Below are positions 1-5,339 of a stretch of 5,717 nucleotides of DNA, one piece after another. The translations under genes were made by a program, and so were the position numbers. The notes beneath the pieces are model-generated. The model saw only the letters and a list, made by a program, of their open reading frames with translations. It had not been told where the DNA came from and made no database searches. The number at the start of each line of letters is the position of its first letter. The stretch's first letter is position 1. Source of the DNA: Rubritepida sp. (GTDB taxonomy: Bacteria; Pseudomonadota; Alphaproteobacteria; Acetobacterales; Acetobacteraceae); the NCBI GenBank assembly GCA_007129145.1, contig SKWC01000314.1:1-5717 (forward strand). Reading direction: 5' to 3'.

Positions 1-483
1 CGGGCGCTGGCGGGGGCGCAGGTGCGCAGCCCCGCCGACGCCCTGCCGCGCACCCTGTCGCAGCTGCGCGCCGACCCCGATGGCGCGCAGCTGGGCGAAG
101 CCGCGCGCGCCGCGATCGTGCAGGCCCCGGCCTGGCTGCATCTGGGGCCCTGGCTGTTCGTGCACGCCGCCTTCCACCCGGCCATGCTGCTGCAACCCTC
201 GCCGCCCGAGGCGGCGCTGCAACGCCCCGAAGGCGCGCTGGCGCGCGCGCTCTATGGCCAGGTGACCGGCAGCACCCAGGCCGATGGCTATCCCGAGCGG
301 CTGCTGCGCTGGGTGGACAGCATTCCGCCCGGCCTGACGGTGTTCTGCGGCCATGACCGGCGCTCAACCGACGGACGCCCCTGGCGGCGCCCCGGCCGCG
401 CGGGGGGCGAGGCGGTGTTCATGGACACCGGCGCCGGCAAGGGCGGGCACCTGTCCTGGGTGGATCTGCGCTGGCCGGGCTGA
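1..483 (+). CDS. PPP-family metallophosphoesterase, C-terminal part (5' end outside window)
   Basis: The frame is open from base 1, so the gene begins upstream; 160 residues are visible before the TGA. In the PPP (serine/threonine phosphatase / diadenosine tetraphosphatase-like) superfamily the C-terminal half carries two metal-binding histidines, and both are recognisable. One is in FVHAAFHP (visible residues 53-60), matching the usual FVHAG. The other is in FCGHD (115-119), matching the usual GHT. A C-terminal DTGAGKGGHLSWVDL stretch (142-156) matches the family's final 'DTG...GG.L..l.l' strands. The DxH, GDxxDRG and GNHE motifs would lie upstream and cannot be checked. The substrate is unknown; protein phosphatase and Ap4A hydrolase are both possible. 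The GTG at 22 is probably internal, because in-frame sequence continues before it. The gene converges on the minus-strand gene ending at 491, with only seven bases between them and no obvious terminator. Confidence 0.8.
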   Translation, partial: RALAGAQVRSPADALPRTLSQLRADPDGAQLGEAARAAIVQAPAWLHLGPWLFVHAAFHPAMLLQPSPPEAALQRPEGALARALYGQVTGSTQADGYPERLLRWVDSIPPGLTVFCGHDRRSTDGRPWRRPGRAGGEAVFMDTGAGKGGHLSWVDLRWPG

Positions 484-490
484 ACGCGCC

Positions 491-862
491 TCAGCGCCGC
501 GGCCGCCGGTGCCGCCACCAATCGAGCAGCGGCCCGAGGCCGAGCAGCGGAAGCGAAGCGAGGGTGGCCAGCGCCAGCAGCGCGGCCAGGGCCTCGGCGC
601 GCAGCGCGAAGGCCACAACCGTCAGCCCCGCCAGCCCGGTGACCACCAGCCCCGCCAGGCCGAACAGGCCGAGGACGAGGCGATGCCGCGGCGACAGCCA
701 TTCGGGCGGCGGCGCGCCCCCTTCGCGGGGCGCGCCATTCCGCCCGACGTCGCGGACCCGCCCGGGGTCCAGTCCGAACGGCCGCCCGCTGCTCAGCGCC
801 GGACCACGAAGAAGATCGAGTTGGGATCGAGGCCCGCGCGGCGCAGGCGGCGGCGGCGCCAC
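491..862 (-). CDS. Small hypothetical membrane protein with uncertain start
   Basis: I do not recognise a family. The C-terminal ~70 residues look like a real membrane protein. After EWLSPRHR come two hydrophobic segments (LVLGLFGLAGLVVTGLAGLTVVAF, then ALAALLALATLASLPLLGLG in part), ending in a very basic tail, DWWRHRRPRR. This fits a two-pass inner-membrane protein with its positive ends in the cytoplasm. The start is unclear. The only GTG (860-862) makes a 123-residue protein overlapping the upstream minus-strand gene by about 70 bases, and the extra N-terminus is Pro/Arg/Gly-rich like an out-of-frame shadow. No ATG or TTG is available nearer the membrane part. A CTG at 794-796 overlaps the TGA of the upstream gene (CTGA) and would suit translational coupling, giving about 101 residues. 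The gene probably forms a two-gene unit with 793-1107. Confidence 0.55.
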   Translation of the reverse strand: MAPPPPAPRGPRSQLDLLRGPALSSGRPFGLDPGRVRDVGRNGAPREGGAPPPEWLSPRHRLVLGLFGLAGLVVTGLAGLTVVAFALRAEALAALLALATLASLPLLGLGPLLDWWRHRRPRR

Positions 863-1107
863 CAGATGGACACGGCCATCACCAGCCCCGCCACGATGGC
901 GACCGGCAGCAGCAGCCCGATGGCGAGGATCGCGACCGCCGCCAGCAGCAGCCCGCCGGCGACGAACAGCACCAGCATGGCGATGCCGCCGGTGCGCGCC
1001 AGGAACCTGTCCATGGCCGAGGGCTCGGGCGTTTCCCGGAATTCGCCCTCCGGGGTCATGTCGAGGACGGGGCGTTCGCGCTCCCGCGGGTCGGGCCGGT
1101 CGGTCAT
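793..1107 (-). CDS. Small hypothetical membrane protein (104 aa)
   Basis: I do not recognise a named family. The predicted protein begins with a polar, Arg/Glu/Pro-rich stretch of about 35 residues (MTDRPDPRERERP). One long hydrophobic region of about 45 residues follows, roughly 42-87, with a central Leu/Ala/Ile/Val core, enough for two closely spaced membrane helices. It is followed by a strongly basic RRRRLRR stop-transfer-like cluster, and the protein closes with DPNSIFFVVRR. The ATG at 1107 was chosen because the sequence upstream of it in frame looks non-coding and the divergent spacer must hold a promoter. There is no good Shine-Dalgarno before this ATG (the preceding bases are ACATATCCCCC), so a leaderless or weakly initiated mRNA is possible. 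Later in-frame ATGs also lack one. Its stop overlaps the likely start region of the downstream gene ending at 491. Confidence 0.65.
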   Translation of the reverse strand: MTDRPDPRERERPVLDMTPEGEFRETPEPSAMDRFLARTGGIAMLVLFVAGGLLLAAVAILAIGLLLPVAIVAGLVMAVSIWWRRRRLRRAGLDPNSIFFVVRR

Positions 1108-1202
1108 GGGGGATATGTCGCGTGGCCTGGGCGGGGCTTCAACCCCTGTTGCCAGCGGTCGCACAGGCCCTAAACCGGAGCGCAGCAAGGAAGGACCCGC
1201 CC
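1108..1202. promoter_or_regulatory. Divergent intergenic region with candidate otnK promoter
   Basis: This 95-base gap separates the minus-strand membrane-protein pair from the plus-strand sugar-acid kinase and must serve both directions. On the plus strand, TTGCCA (1149-1154), a 16-base spacer and TAAACC (1171-1176) form a weak sigma70-like promoter. It would give a leader of about 20 bases that contains the AAGGAAGG ribosome-binding site (1187-1194), 8 bases before the ATG. On the minus strand I see no convincing promoter; a TTGAAG at 1134-1139 has only a poorly spaced CATATC after it. No clear operator repeat is visible. Confidence 0.4.
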
Positions 1203-2468
1203 ATGCCGCTGCTCGGCTGCATCGCCGATGATTTCACCGGCGCCACCGACCTCGCCAGCACGCTGGTCCGCCAGGGCATGCGCGCCGTGCAGGTGATCGG
1301 TGTGCCCGACGGCCCGCTGCCCGAGGCGGATGCCGTGATCGTGGCGCTGAAGTCGCGCACCATCCCCGCCGCCGAGGCGGTGGCCCTCTCGCTCGCGGCC
1401 TGCGAGGCGCTGCTGGCGGGCGGCGCGCGGCAGATCCTGTTCAAATACTGCTCGACCTTCGACAGCACCGATGCGGGCAACATCGGGCCCGTGGCCGAGG
1501 CGCTGCTGGACCGGCTGGCGGCGGGCTTCGCCATCGCCTGCCCGGCCTTCCCCACCAATGGCCGCACCATCTACCAGGGCCACCTGTTCGTGGGCGGCCA
1601 CCTGCTGAACGAGAGCGGGATGGAGAACCACCCGCTGACCCCGATGACCGACCCCAGCCTGGTGCGCGTCCTGGGCCGCCAGGCGCGGCGCGGCGTGGGG
1701 CTGATCCCCTTCGGCGTGGTCGAGCAGGGGCCGGCGGCGGTGCGCGCCACCATCGCGCGCCTCAGTGAAGCCGGGCGCGGCTTCGCCATCGCGGATGCGC
1801 TGCATGACGGGCATCTGTTCACCCTGGGCGAGGCCTGCGCGCAACACGCGCTGATCACCGGCGGCTCGGGCATCGCGCTCGGCCTGCCAGAGAATTTCCG
1901 CCGCGCCGGGCTGCTGCCGGCACGCGACGACGCGGATGCGCTGCCGCCGGCAGGCGGGCTTTGCGCGGTGGTCGCGGGCTCCTGCTCACGCGCGACGCTG
2001 GGTCAGATCGGCCTGGCGCGCGACCATGTGCCGGTGCTGGAACTGGACGCGCTGGCCACCCCCGACGCCGCTGCCCTGGCCGCGCAGGCGCGGGCGTGGA
2101 TGGAGGGCCGGCTGGATGCCGCGCGACCTGTGGTGATCGCGGCCTCGGCACCCCCCGACCGCGTGGCGGCCTTGCAGGACAAGCTCGGCCGCGACGCCGC
2201 GGGCGCGCTGGTCGAGGAGGCCATGGCCATGGTCGCGGCGGATCTGGTGGCGCGCGGCGTGCGCCGCCTGGTGGTGGCGGGCGGCGAGACCTCGGGTGCC
2301 GTAGTGCAGCGCCTGGGCGTGCGCGCCCTGCGCATCGGCGCCGAGATAGACCCGGGCGTGCCCTGGACCCACGCCACCGCGGAGGCCGCGCCGGAGGGGC
2401 TGCACCTCGCGCTGAAGTCCGGGAATTTCGGCGCGCGCGACTTCTTCCTGAAGGCCTTCGCCGCATGA
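1203..2468 (+). CDS. otnK: 3-oxo-tetronate kinase (four-carbon acid sugar kinase family)
   Basis: This ATP-dependent cytosolic kinase is inferred to phosphorylate 3-oxo-tetronate to 3-oxo-tetronate 4-phosphate in L-threonate / D-erythronate catabolism. The 421 residues are a normal length for the DUF1537-type family. The N-terminal sugar-acid-binding domain shows GCIADDFTGATD (5-16), KYCSTFDST (81-89) and PAFPTNGRTIYQGHLFV (114-130). The C-terminal nucleotide-binding domain shows GSCSRAT (259-265), VVAGGETSGAVVQRLG (357-372) and LKSGNFG (404-410). The ATG at 1203 is supported by AAGGAAGG 8 bases upstream and by the family's N-terminus starting right there; the frame stays open far upstream, but only by GC-rich chance. 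The stop overlaps the start of the decarboxylase gene (ATGA), so translation is probably coupled. Within the family, D-threonate and other tetronate kinases exist. The OtnC partner is the main reason for choosing OtnK. Confidence 0.88.
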   Translation: MPLLGCIADDFTGATDLASTLVRQGMRAVQVIGVPDGPLPEADAVIVALKSRTIPAAEAVALSLAACEALLAGGARQILFKYCSTFDSTDAGNIGPVAEALLDRLAAGFAIACPAFPTNGRTIYQGHLFVGGHLLNESGMENHPLTPMTDPSLVRVLGRQARRGVGLIPFGVVEQGPAAVRATIARLSEAGRGFAIADALHDGHLFTLGEACAQHALITGGSGIALGLPENFRRAGLLPARDDADALPPAGGLCAVVAGSCSRATLGQIGLARDHVPVLELDALATPDAAALAAQARAWMEGRLDAARPVVIAASAPPDRVAALQDKLGRDAAGALVEEAMAMVAADLVARGVRRLVVAGGETSGAVVQRLGVRALRIGAEIDPGVPWTHATAEAAPEGLHLALKSGNFGARDFFLKAFAA

Positions 2469-3082
2469 ATGAGCAGGTGCAGCGCGAATTGCTGGTGGCG
2501 CTGGGCGCGTCGCTGTTCCAGCGCGGCTTCAGCGTGGGCAGCGCGGGCAACATCTCGGTGCGGCTGGCCGATGGCTATCTCATGACACCGACCAACAGCA
2601 GCCTCGGGCGGCTGGAGGCGACGCGGATCAGCAAGCTCGACCCCGAGTGGCGGCACATCGGCGGCGACCGCCCGACCAAGGAGGTGTTCCTGCACCGCGC
2701 CTTCCTCACGGCGCGGCCGGATGCGGGGGCGGTGGTGCATCTGCACTCCACCCACGCCACCGCCATCTCCTGCCTGGATGGGGTGATCCCGCCGCTCACG
2801 CCCTATTTCGTGATGCGCGCGGGGCGCGAGGTGCCGCTGATCCCCTATTACCGCCCCGGCGATGCGGCGATGGAACCCGCGATCCACGAGGCCGCGCTGC
2901 GCGCCAAGGCGGTGCTGCTGGCGAACCACGGCCCGGTGATCTGCGGCGCGACGCTGGCGGATGCGGTCAACGCCGCCGAGGAGCTTGAGGAGGCGGCGAA
3001 GCTCGCGCTGCTGCTGAAGGCGCATGACCCGCGCCGGCTGACGCCGGCGCAGGTCGAGGATCTGCTGACGACCTTCGGCTGA
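2465..3082 (+). CDS. otnC: 3-oxo-tetronate 4-phosphate decarboxylase (class II aldolase/adducin family)
   Basis: This is a predicted metal-dependent cytosolic enzyme of 205 residues that decarboxylates 3-oxo-tetronate 4-phosphate to dihydroxyacetone phosphate, feeding glycolysis. Class II aldolase/adducin hallmarks are all visible. The phosphate-binding loop is GSAGNIS (25-31), followed by MTPTNSSLG (40-48). The catalytic acid is in PTKEVFLH (E73). Metal ligands are in VVHLHSTHA (H92, H94) and LLANHG (H155). The stretch YYRPGDAAM (128-136) and the C-terminal EELEEAAKLALLL helix are typical of the OtnC subgroup rather than of L-fuculose-phosphate aldolase or L-ribulose-5-phosphate epimerase. 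The ATG lies in the ATGA overlap with the kinase stop, with a modest GAAGG 10 bases upstream, so expression is likely coupled to otnK. The gene converges on the histone-like gene across 22 bases. Confidence 0.9.
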   Translation: MNEQVQRELLVALGASLFQRGFSVGSAGNISVRLADGYLMTPTNSSLGRLEATRISKLDPEWRHIGGDRPTKEVFLHRAFLTARPDAGAVVHLHSTHATAISCLDGVIPPLTPYFVMRAGREVPLIPYYRPGDAAMEPAIHEAALRAKAVLLANHGPVICGATLADAVNAAEELEEAAKLALLLKAHDPRRLTPAQVEDLLTTFG

Positions 3083-3104
3083 GGAACGCCTCAGGCCCCA
3101 GCCA

Positions 3105-3749
3105 TCAGCCGTTCGGCGTCTCGCCGGCCGGGGATGCTGCCGTGGCGGCCTTCTTCGCCGCGCGGGTCGCGGCGCCCTTGCGCGCTGCCTCGACGCGCTT
3201 CGGATCGGGGGAGTTGCCGGCGGCCGGCTTCGGGGCCGACTTCGGGGCGGGCTTCGCGGCCGCCTTGGCCGGGGTCTTCTTCGCGGCGCCGTCGGCCTTC
3301 TTGGGTGCGGCGGCCTTGGCAGGCTTCGCGGCAGCGGCCTTCTTCGCGGGCGCGACGGCCTTGGTGGCATCGGCCTTCTTGGCGGGCGCAGCTGCCTTCT
3401 TAGCCTTGGCCTTCTTGGGCGCCGCGGCCTTGCCGGGCTTGGCTGCGGGCTTCGGGGCTTCCGCCTTCTTCGGCGCGGCCTTCTTGGGGGCAGCCTTCTT
3501 GGCGTCGGCCTTCTTGGGCGCGGCGGCCTTGGCGGGCTTGGCTGCGGGCTTCGGGGCTTCCGCCTTCTTCGCCTCAGCCTTCCCGGGCGCGGCCTTCTTC
3601 GCCTCCACCTTCTTGGGCGCGGCGGCCTTCTCCGCCGGCTTCTTCGCCGCCACGCGGGCACGGGCGGTTGCGGGCTTGGCGGTGCGGCGCCCGCCGGGGC
3701 TGATGGCCATCGCCTGGACGCGTGGCCTGTCTTCGCTGCTCTCGGTCAC
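3105..3749 (-). CDS. Histone H1-like Lys/Ala/Pro-rich protein
   Basis: The predicted protein of 214 residues is almost entirely Lys, Ala and Pro from about residue 30 to 178, built from AAPKK, AAKP and KKAEAPKP-type units. This resembles the disordered DNA-binding tails of eukaryotic H1 and of bacterial AlgP, PhaF and Hc1-like proteins. A nucleoid-binding or DNA-compacting role is inferred from composition alone; no folded domain is seen. The N-terminus (MTESSEDRPRVQAMAISPGG) is the only acidic part. The C-terminus, from NSPDPKRVEAARKG on, is less repetitive and may be a short helix. The GTG start at 3747-3749 was chosen because AAGGAG lies 8 bases upstream; the in-frame ATG at 3708-3710 has no such site. 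The tail contains an internal duplication with a 33-residue period. A phasin-like partner domain (PhaF) is absent. Confidence 0.8.
   Translation of the reverse strand: MTESSEDRPRVQAMAISPGGRRTAKPATARARVAAKKPAEKAAAPKKVEAKKAAPGKAEAKKAEAPKPAAKPAKAAAPKKADAKKAAPKKAAPKKAEAPKPAAKPGKAAAPKKAKAKKAAAPAKKADATKAVAPAKKAAAAKPAKAAAPKKADGAAKKTPAKAAAKPAPKSAPKPAAGNSPDPKRVEAARKGAATRAAKKAATAASPAGETPNG
3390..3571 (-). repeat. Tandem internal duplication, 99-base period, in the histone-like gene
   Basis: Two copies of an ~82-base block, at 3391-3472 and 3490-3571, are offset by exactly 99 bases (33 codons). The best 61 bases (3412-3472 against 3511-3571) differ at only two positions. In the protein they give KKAEAPKPAAKP(A/G)KAA at residues 61-75 and 94-108, each followed by APKKA(D/K)AKKAA. 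The offset keeps the frame, so copy number can change without breaking the gene. Because it is near-identical at DNA level, including synonymous positions, it looks like a fairly recent duplication rather than ancient low-complexity drift. Confidence 0.8.
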
Positions 3750-3988
3750 TCTCGGCTCTCCTTGGCGCAGGGTCGCAAATGCGGTGGTTGGGTGCTGCGG
3801 GGCATGGGGCGCGCAAGGCACCCGCGGGACCGCGACGAAGGCTCGACGGCGTGCCGGTCGGGAAGGGGCTGGACGACGACACGGCAGGTCAAGGACGGTT
3901 TCCTTCGCTCCGCGCCCCTGCCGCCCCGATGCCGCGCTTCATCTGTGGAATCAGCGCCGAATCGCACCGCGGCAAGCGCGCTGCGAAC

Positions 3989-4017
3989 GCTATCGGAAGG
4001 CGCCTTGCGCCTGTCAA
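3989..4017 (-). promoter_or_regulatory. Candidate sigma70-type promoter for the histone-like gene, with palindrome in spacer
   Basis: On the minus strand there is a perfect -35 box TTGACA (4012-4017), a 17-base spacer and a weak -10 GATAGC (3989-3994; three of six consensus bases). The spacer contains the perfect 10-base palindrome AAGGCGCCTT (3997-4006) and an overlapping inverted repeat, GGCGC-ctt-GCGCC (3999-4011), which could be an operator. If used, the mRNA would carry a leader of roughly 230 bases before the GTG at 3749. This is a pattern match only; the weak -10 keeps confidence low. Confidence 0.35.
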
Positions 4018-4068
4018 ACACAATCGTCACACGCTCGTCGAATCATCGCCGCATGCGCGCAAGACGAA

Positions 4069-4094
4069 GGCCGGCGGAGCATCCTCCGCCGGCC
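4069..4094 (-). terminator. Hairpin terminator after citrate synthase
   Basis: A perfect 11-base-pair inverted repeat, GGCCGGCGGAG (4069-4079) and CTCCGCCGGCC (4084-4094), has a 4-base loop and begins 28 bases past the citrate synthase stop. Read on the minus strand, it is followed by TTCGTCTT, which is T-enriched but not an ideal U-tract. Position, stem strength and the GC-rich setting all favour an intrinsic terminator for citrate synthase. Confidence 0.75.
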
Positions 4095-4122
4095 CGGATC
4101 GCCGATCAGCCAGGGCGTCGCG

Positions 4123-5253
4123 TCAGCGCTGCGCGATGGGCACCACGGGGCGCTGCTCATGGCCGGTGTAGCGCGACAGCGGCCGGATCAGGCGGTTGTC
4201 CTCGCCCTGCTCGATCACATGCGCCGCCCAGCCCGTGATGCGCGAGCACACGAAGATCGGCGTGAACAGGGGAATGTCGAAGCCCATCAGGTAGTAGGCG
4301 GGGCCGGCCGGGAAATCGAGGTTCGGGTGTATGTTCTTCTGCTCCAGCATCACCTTCGCCAGCACCGCCGAGGTGTTCATCCAGCGCTTGTCGCCCACCA
4401 CCTCGGCCATGATCTCGGCATACTTCTTCATGGTGGGAACGCGGCTGTCGCCGGTCTTGTAGACGCGGTGGCCGAAGCCCATCACCAGCGCCTTGTGGTC
4501 GAACTTGTCCTGGATCCAGTTCTCGGCCGCCTCGGGCGAGGGGATCTCCTTCAGCATGTGCATCACCGCCTCATTGGCCCCGCCATGCAGCGGGCCCTTC
4601 AGCGCGGCGATGCCCGCCGTGATCGCGCCATGCATGTCGGCCATGGTGGAGGTGACCACACGGGCCGCGAAGGTCGAGGCGTTGAAGGTGTGCTCGGCGT
4701 AGAGGATCATGCTCACGTCGAAGGCCTTGATGACCTCCTTCTGCGGCACCTTCCCGAAGACCATGTGGAAGAAGTTCTCGCAGAAGGGCAGCGCGGCGTC
4801 CGGCGCGATGGGATCGAGCCCCTTGGAAAGCCGGTTCGTCGCGGCCACCGCGGTCGGGATCTTGGACAGCAGCCGCATCGCCTTGCGCCGCTGCGCCGCC
4901 TCGCCCACGTCATTCGCCTCGGCATCCTCCATCCCCAGGAAGGAGACAGCGGTGCGGATCGCATCCATCGGATGCGCGTCCTTGGGGAAGTCGCGCAGCA
5001 CGCGCAGCAGCGCGGGGCTGAGCGCGCGGTTCGCCTTCTCCTCGGCCTGGAAGGCGGAAAGCTGGGCCGCGGTCGGCAGTTCGCCATGCCAGAGCAGATA
5101 GGCGACCTCGTCGAAGCTCGCCTCCTCGCACAGGTCCTGCACGGCATAGCCGCGGTAGGTCAGGCTGTTGGTCTCGGGCATCACCTTCGAGACGGCGCTG
5201 TCGTCGGCATAGACCCCGACGAGACCCTTCCGCACCTCGATCGCTTCAGACAT
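4123..5253 (-). CDS. Citrate synthase / 2-methylcitrate synthase (short type II form)
   Basis: The product is predicted to condense acetyl-CoA (or propionyl-CoA) with oxaloacetate in the cytosol. At 376 residues it is the short form typical of bacterial citrate synthase II and PrpC, without the N-terminal extension of the ~430-residue hexameric GltA. Visible motifs are SLTYRGYAVQDL (30-41), AEHTFNAST (186-194, oxaloacetate-binding His188), GPLHGGANE (220-228, catalytic His223), FGHRVYK (260-266, His262), LDFPAGPAYYLMG (312-324, catalytic Asp313) and SRITGWAAHVIEQ (337-349). The His-His-Asp triad is complete. The ATG has a strong AGGAGGA site 8 bases upstream (5262-5268). With its own promoter-like site and terminator it looks monocistronic. 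No prpB, prpD or prpE lies nearby, so a main TCA role is likely, but sequence alone cannot exclude propionate use. Confidence 0.93.
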   Translation of the reverse strand: MSEAIEVRKGLVGVYADDSAVSKVMPETNSLTYRGYAVQDLCEEASFDEVAYLLWHGELPTAAQLSAFQAEEKANRALSPALLRVLRDFPKDAHPMDAIRTAVSFLGMEDAEANDVGEAAQRRKAMRLLSKIPTAVAATNRLSKGLDPIAPDAALPFCENFFHMVFGKVPQKEVIKAFDVSMILYAEHTFNASTFAARVVTSTMADMHGAITAGIAALKGPLHGGANEAVMHMLKEIPSPEAAENWIQDKFDHKALVMGFGHRVYKTGDSRVPTMKKYAEIMAEVVGDKRWMNTSAVLAKVMLEQKNIHPNLDFPAGPAYYLMGFDIPLFTPIFVCSRITGWAAHVIEQGEDNRLIRPLSRYTGHEQRPVVPIAQR

Positions 5254-5283
5254 GGCTTGCTTCCTCCTGGCTTGTCGGGCGGC

Positions 5284-5311
5284 AGATTACGCGCGCGCGG
5301 CAGCACGGCAA
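5284..5311 (-). promoter_or_regulatory. Candidate promoter of citrate synthase
   Basis: In the 77-base gap upstream of citrate synthase, the minus strand reads TTGCCG (5306-5311), a 16-base spacer that is nearly all G and C, then TAATCT (5284-5289). Four of six -35 and three of six -10 bases match sigma70. Transcription would start near 5277, giving a leader of about 24 bases that includes the strong Shine-Dalgarno at 5262-5268. The fit of promoter, leader and ribosome site supports it, but it rests on pattern matching. Confidence 0.45.
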
Positions 5312-5321
5312 GACAGCCCGG

Positions 5322-5339
5322 CGGGGGTGTTCACCCCCG
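5322..5339 (-). other. Small inverted repeat over the sua5-type stop codon
   Basis: CGGGGGTG (5322-5329) and CACCCCCG (5332-5339) are perfect inverted arms with two bases between them, realistically a 7-pair stem with a 4-base loop. It straddles the TGA of the threonylcarbamoyl-AMP synthase gene. No T-run follows on the minus strand, so it may slow polymerase or protect a 3' end, but I do not call it a terminator. Confidence 0.35.

Larger units (their letters stand above)
3750..4122. other. Intergenic region between citrate synthase and histone-like gene
   Basis: This 373-base stretch holds no gene I can support. The citrate synthase terminator is at its right end, a candidate promoter pointing to the histone-like gene is near 4000, and the histone-like ribosome-binding site is at its left edge. 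Its part around 3930-4060 is visibly less GC-rich than the flanking genes. A 94-codon minus-strand reading frame (3746-4030, GTG start) ends in a GTGA overlap with the histone-like start. Its third codon positions lack the strong G/C bias of the neighbouring genes and its product resembles nothing I know, so I treat the region as leader or regulatory DNA. Confidence 0.6.

Noticed and set aside
564..1202. A 213-codon in-frame extension upstream of the otnK start.
   Set aside because: It lies antisense to the membrane-protein genes, its product is Arg/Pro/Ala-rich with no family resemblance, and the family N-terminus and Shine-Dalgarno both place the start at 1203.
3079..3094. A 6-base-pair hairpin (CTGAGG-aacg-CCTCAG) at the otnC stop, considered as a terminator.
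   Set aside because: The stem is short and no T-run follows on either strand, so it may be chance in GC-rich DNA.
2003..3661. A 552-codon minus-strand frame covering otnC and part of otnK, extending into the histone-like gene in another frame.
   Set aside because: It is Arg/Pro-rich shadow sequence; the plus-strand enzymes have complete active-site motifs.
3108..3700. The highly repetitive GC-rich block, considered as a CRISPR-like or satellite array.
   Set aside because: The repeats are codon-phased and encode Lys/Ala/Pro units in one continuous frame; there are no fixed repeats with unique spacers.
3746..4030. A 94-codon minus-strand frame ending in a GTGA overlap with the histone-like gene, which could suggest a coupled leader peptide.
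   Set aside because: Its third codon positions lack the G/C bias of nearby genes, the product is unrecognisable, its GTG has no good ribosome-binding site, and its first codons overlap the candidate -35 box.
5290..5299. The CGCGCGCGCG run, considered as a Z-DNA-type or protein-binding element.
   Set aside because: It is very short and sits in the expected spacer of the citrate synthase promoter; such runs are common in DNA of this composition.
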